64,000 bases of DNA, from positions 59,493-123,492 of the forward strand of contig CAZMSJ010000002.1 of the NCBI GenBank assembly GCA_964568925.1. Direction: 5' to 3'. Shown here piece by piece: positions 63,058 through 64,000 of this stretch. How positions within the stretch are numbered: the first letter of the stretch is position 1; each line of letters opens with the position of its first letter. The notes beneath the pieces are model-generated. The model saw only the letters and a program-made list of their open reading frames with translations. It ran no database searches and was not told where the DNA came from. The position numbers and the translations under genes were made by a program. This DNA comes from CAYQUL01 sp964568925 (GTDB taxonomy: Bacteria > Patescibacteriota > Microgenomatia > UBA8517).

Positions 63058-64000
63058 ATGGCTCTTGTTAAACCAGATGCTGCACGCATCGCAAAAATAA
63101 AAGTAATTGGTGTTGGTGGTGGTGGTGGAAATGCAGTCGCTTCAATGGTCGAGACAAGTACAATTAACGGTGTTGAATTTATCGTTGTAAACACTGATGC
63201 ACAAGTTCTTCTTGATAACGGTGCAATGACAAAACTTCAAATTGGTGAAAAGCTCACTCGTGGTTTGGGTGTTGGTGGAAATCCTGAAATTGGAGCCCAA
63301 GCAGCAGAGGAGTCAGCTGAAAAAATCAAAGAGCTTCTAGTGGACTCTGACATGGTCTTTATTACTGCAGGTATGGGTGGTGGAACGGGAACTGGTGCAT
63401 CAGCCGTTGTTGCTCGTATTGCAAAAGAACTTGGTGCGTTGACAGTTGCAATTGTAACTAAGCCTTTTTCATTTGAAGGTGCACGACGAGCAATGCTTGC
63501 TGAAGAAGGTATTGAGCGACTTCGTGATGAAGTAGATACGTTGATTGTTATTCCAAACCAACGCTTGATGGATGTTATTGACCGAAAAATGACATTGATT
63601 GAAGCATTCAAGATTGTTGATGGAGTTTTGGGACAAGCGGTTACTGGCATTGCTGAAATTATTACAACACCTGGACTTGTTAACGTAGATTTTGCTGACG
63701 TTAAGACAATCATGAAAGATGCAGGTACTGCACTCCTTGGTATTGGAACTGGAGTTGGAGAAAACCGTGCACAAATGGCTGCACGAGCCGCAGTTTCTTC
63801 ACCATTGCTTGACCTTACTATTGATGGTGCACGAGGTGTTCTCTTCAATATCACTGGTGGTAGTGATTTGACGATGTTTGAAGTTGATGAAGCTGCACGC
63901 ATTATTTCATCAGCAGCTGACCCTGATGCAAACATAATCTTTGGAAGCGTTATTCGAACTGATATGAGTGATCAAGTTCGTATTACTGTTATCGCAACAG
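63058..64000 (+). CDS. ftsZ: Cell division GTPase FtsZ, 3' partial
   Basis: FtsZ, first 314 residues; the gene runs off the right end of the window. The tubulin signature '[11 protein letters not shown]' is near residue 104-114, '[10 protein letters not shown]' (T1 loop) near residue 18 and the T7 region '[11 protein letters not shown]' near residue 208, including the catalytic Asp of the synergy loop. It forms the GTP-dependent Z ring. The short N-terminus before the GTPase core is typical of reduced genomes. The C-terminal FtsA-binding peptide is not in view. Confidence 0.97.
   Translation, partial: MALVKPDAARIAKIKVIGVGGGGGNAVASMVETSTINGVEFIVVNTDAQVLLDNGAMTKLQIGEKLTRGLGVGGNPEIGAQAAEESAEKIKELLVDSDMVFITAGMGGGTGTGASAVVARIAKELGALTVAIVTKPFSFEGARRAMLAEEGIERLRDEVDTLIVIPNQRLMDVIDRKMTLIEAFKIVDGVLGQAVTGIAEIITTPGLVNVDFADVKTIMKDAGTALLGIGTGVGENRAQMAARAAVSSPLLDLTIDGARGVLFNITGGSDLTMFEVDEAARIISSAADPDANIIFGSVIRTDMSDQVRITVIAT

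Noticed and set aside
63237..63935. A 232-codon open frame antisense to ftsZ
   Set aside because: It mirrors the ftsZ coding frame, is serine/proline rich as such shadows are, has no start signal and no recognisable domain.
1..64000. Alternative genetic code or mobile-element origin for the locus
   Set aside because: TGA acts as stop at many gene ends, and no transposase, integrase, terminal repeats or tRNA-adjacent attachment site was seen.

Overview
The window looks like a stretch of a small-genome bacterium of the Candidate Phyla Radiation (Patescibacteria), most likely a Microgenomates-type lineage. This is an inference from several traits: AT-rich DNA, tightly overlapping genes, a single-chain class II glycyl-tRNA synthetase, a DUF4012 membrane protein, a stripped-down division/cell-wall (dcw) cluster without Mur ligases, and an exceptional load of glycosyltransferases. 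TGA is used as a stop throughout (many ATGA stop/start overlaps), so the code is standard and not the TGA=Gly code of Gracilibacteria. No rRNA, tRNA, CRISPR array, integrase or insertion sequence was seen.

Region 1 (1-49123) is one very large surface-glycan locus. I count ten polytopic GT-C type enzymes (several with soluble C-terminal beta domains), eleven GT2 and six GT4 glycosyltransferases, and five SAM methyltransferases. It also holds an SDR oxidoreductase, a B12-type radical SAM enzyme and a hexapeptide acyltransferase, with a Wzx-like flippase (27790), an O-antigen-ligase/polymerase-like protein (40333), a sugar-nucleotide pyrophosphorylase of the ManC type (47395) and a WbaP/WcaJ-type priming transferase (48485). 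The first 25 kb has alternating strands; from 25118 to 49123 everything is on the plus strand, mostly with 4-base ATGA overlaps. The likely logic is nucleotide-sugar supply, priming on a polyprenyl phosphate, chain extension by GT2/GT4 enzymes, flipping, then outer-face additions from polyprenyl-phosphate sugars (DPM1-like enzymes supplying the GT-C enzymes) and polymerisation or ligation. Two small genes with unusual signals (35380, 35804) interrupt the array.

Region 2 (49143-54302) links the two big clusters. It carries a DUF4012 protein, a short RecO, a 91-residue orphan on the minus strand with textbook promoter, Shine-Dalgarno and terminator, glycyl-tRNA synthetase, and a membrane-anchored protein of unknown function.

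Region 3 (54373-64000) is the dcw cluster in the order mraZ, rsmH, ftsL-like, ftsI, mraY, ftsW, murG, ftsQ, ftsA, ftsZ (cut by the window end). It is headed by a TTGACA/CATAAT promoter followed by three in-phase 10-base TGGTGAA repeats that look like the MraZ operator. A 10-N scaffold gap splits rsmH, but removing the Ns and a duplicated 6-base flank restores an intact gene.

A recurring regulatory theme is leaderless transcription. At least eight genes, spread across all three regions, have a TAnnnT box ending exactly six bases before the start codon and no Shine-Dalgarno. A smaller set (mraZ, ftsZ and the small orphan genes) has -35/-10 promoters with leaders.
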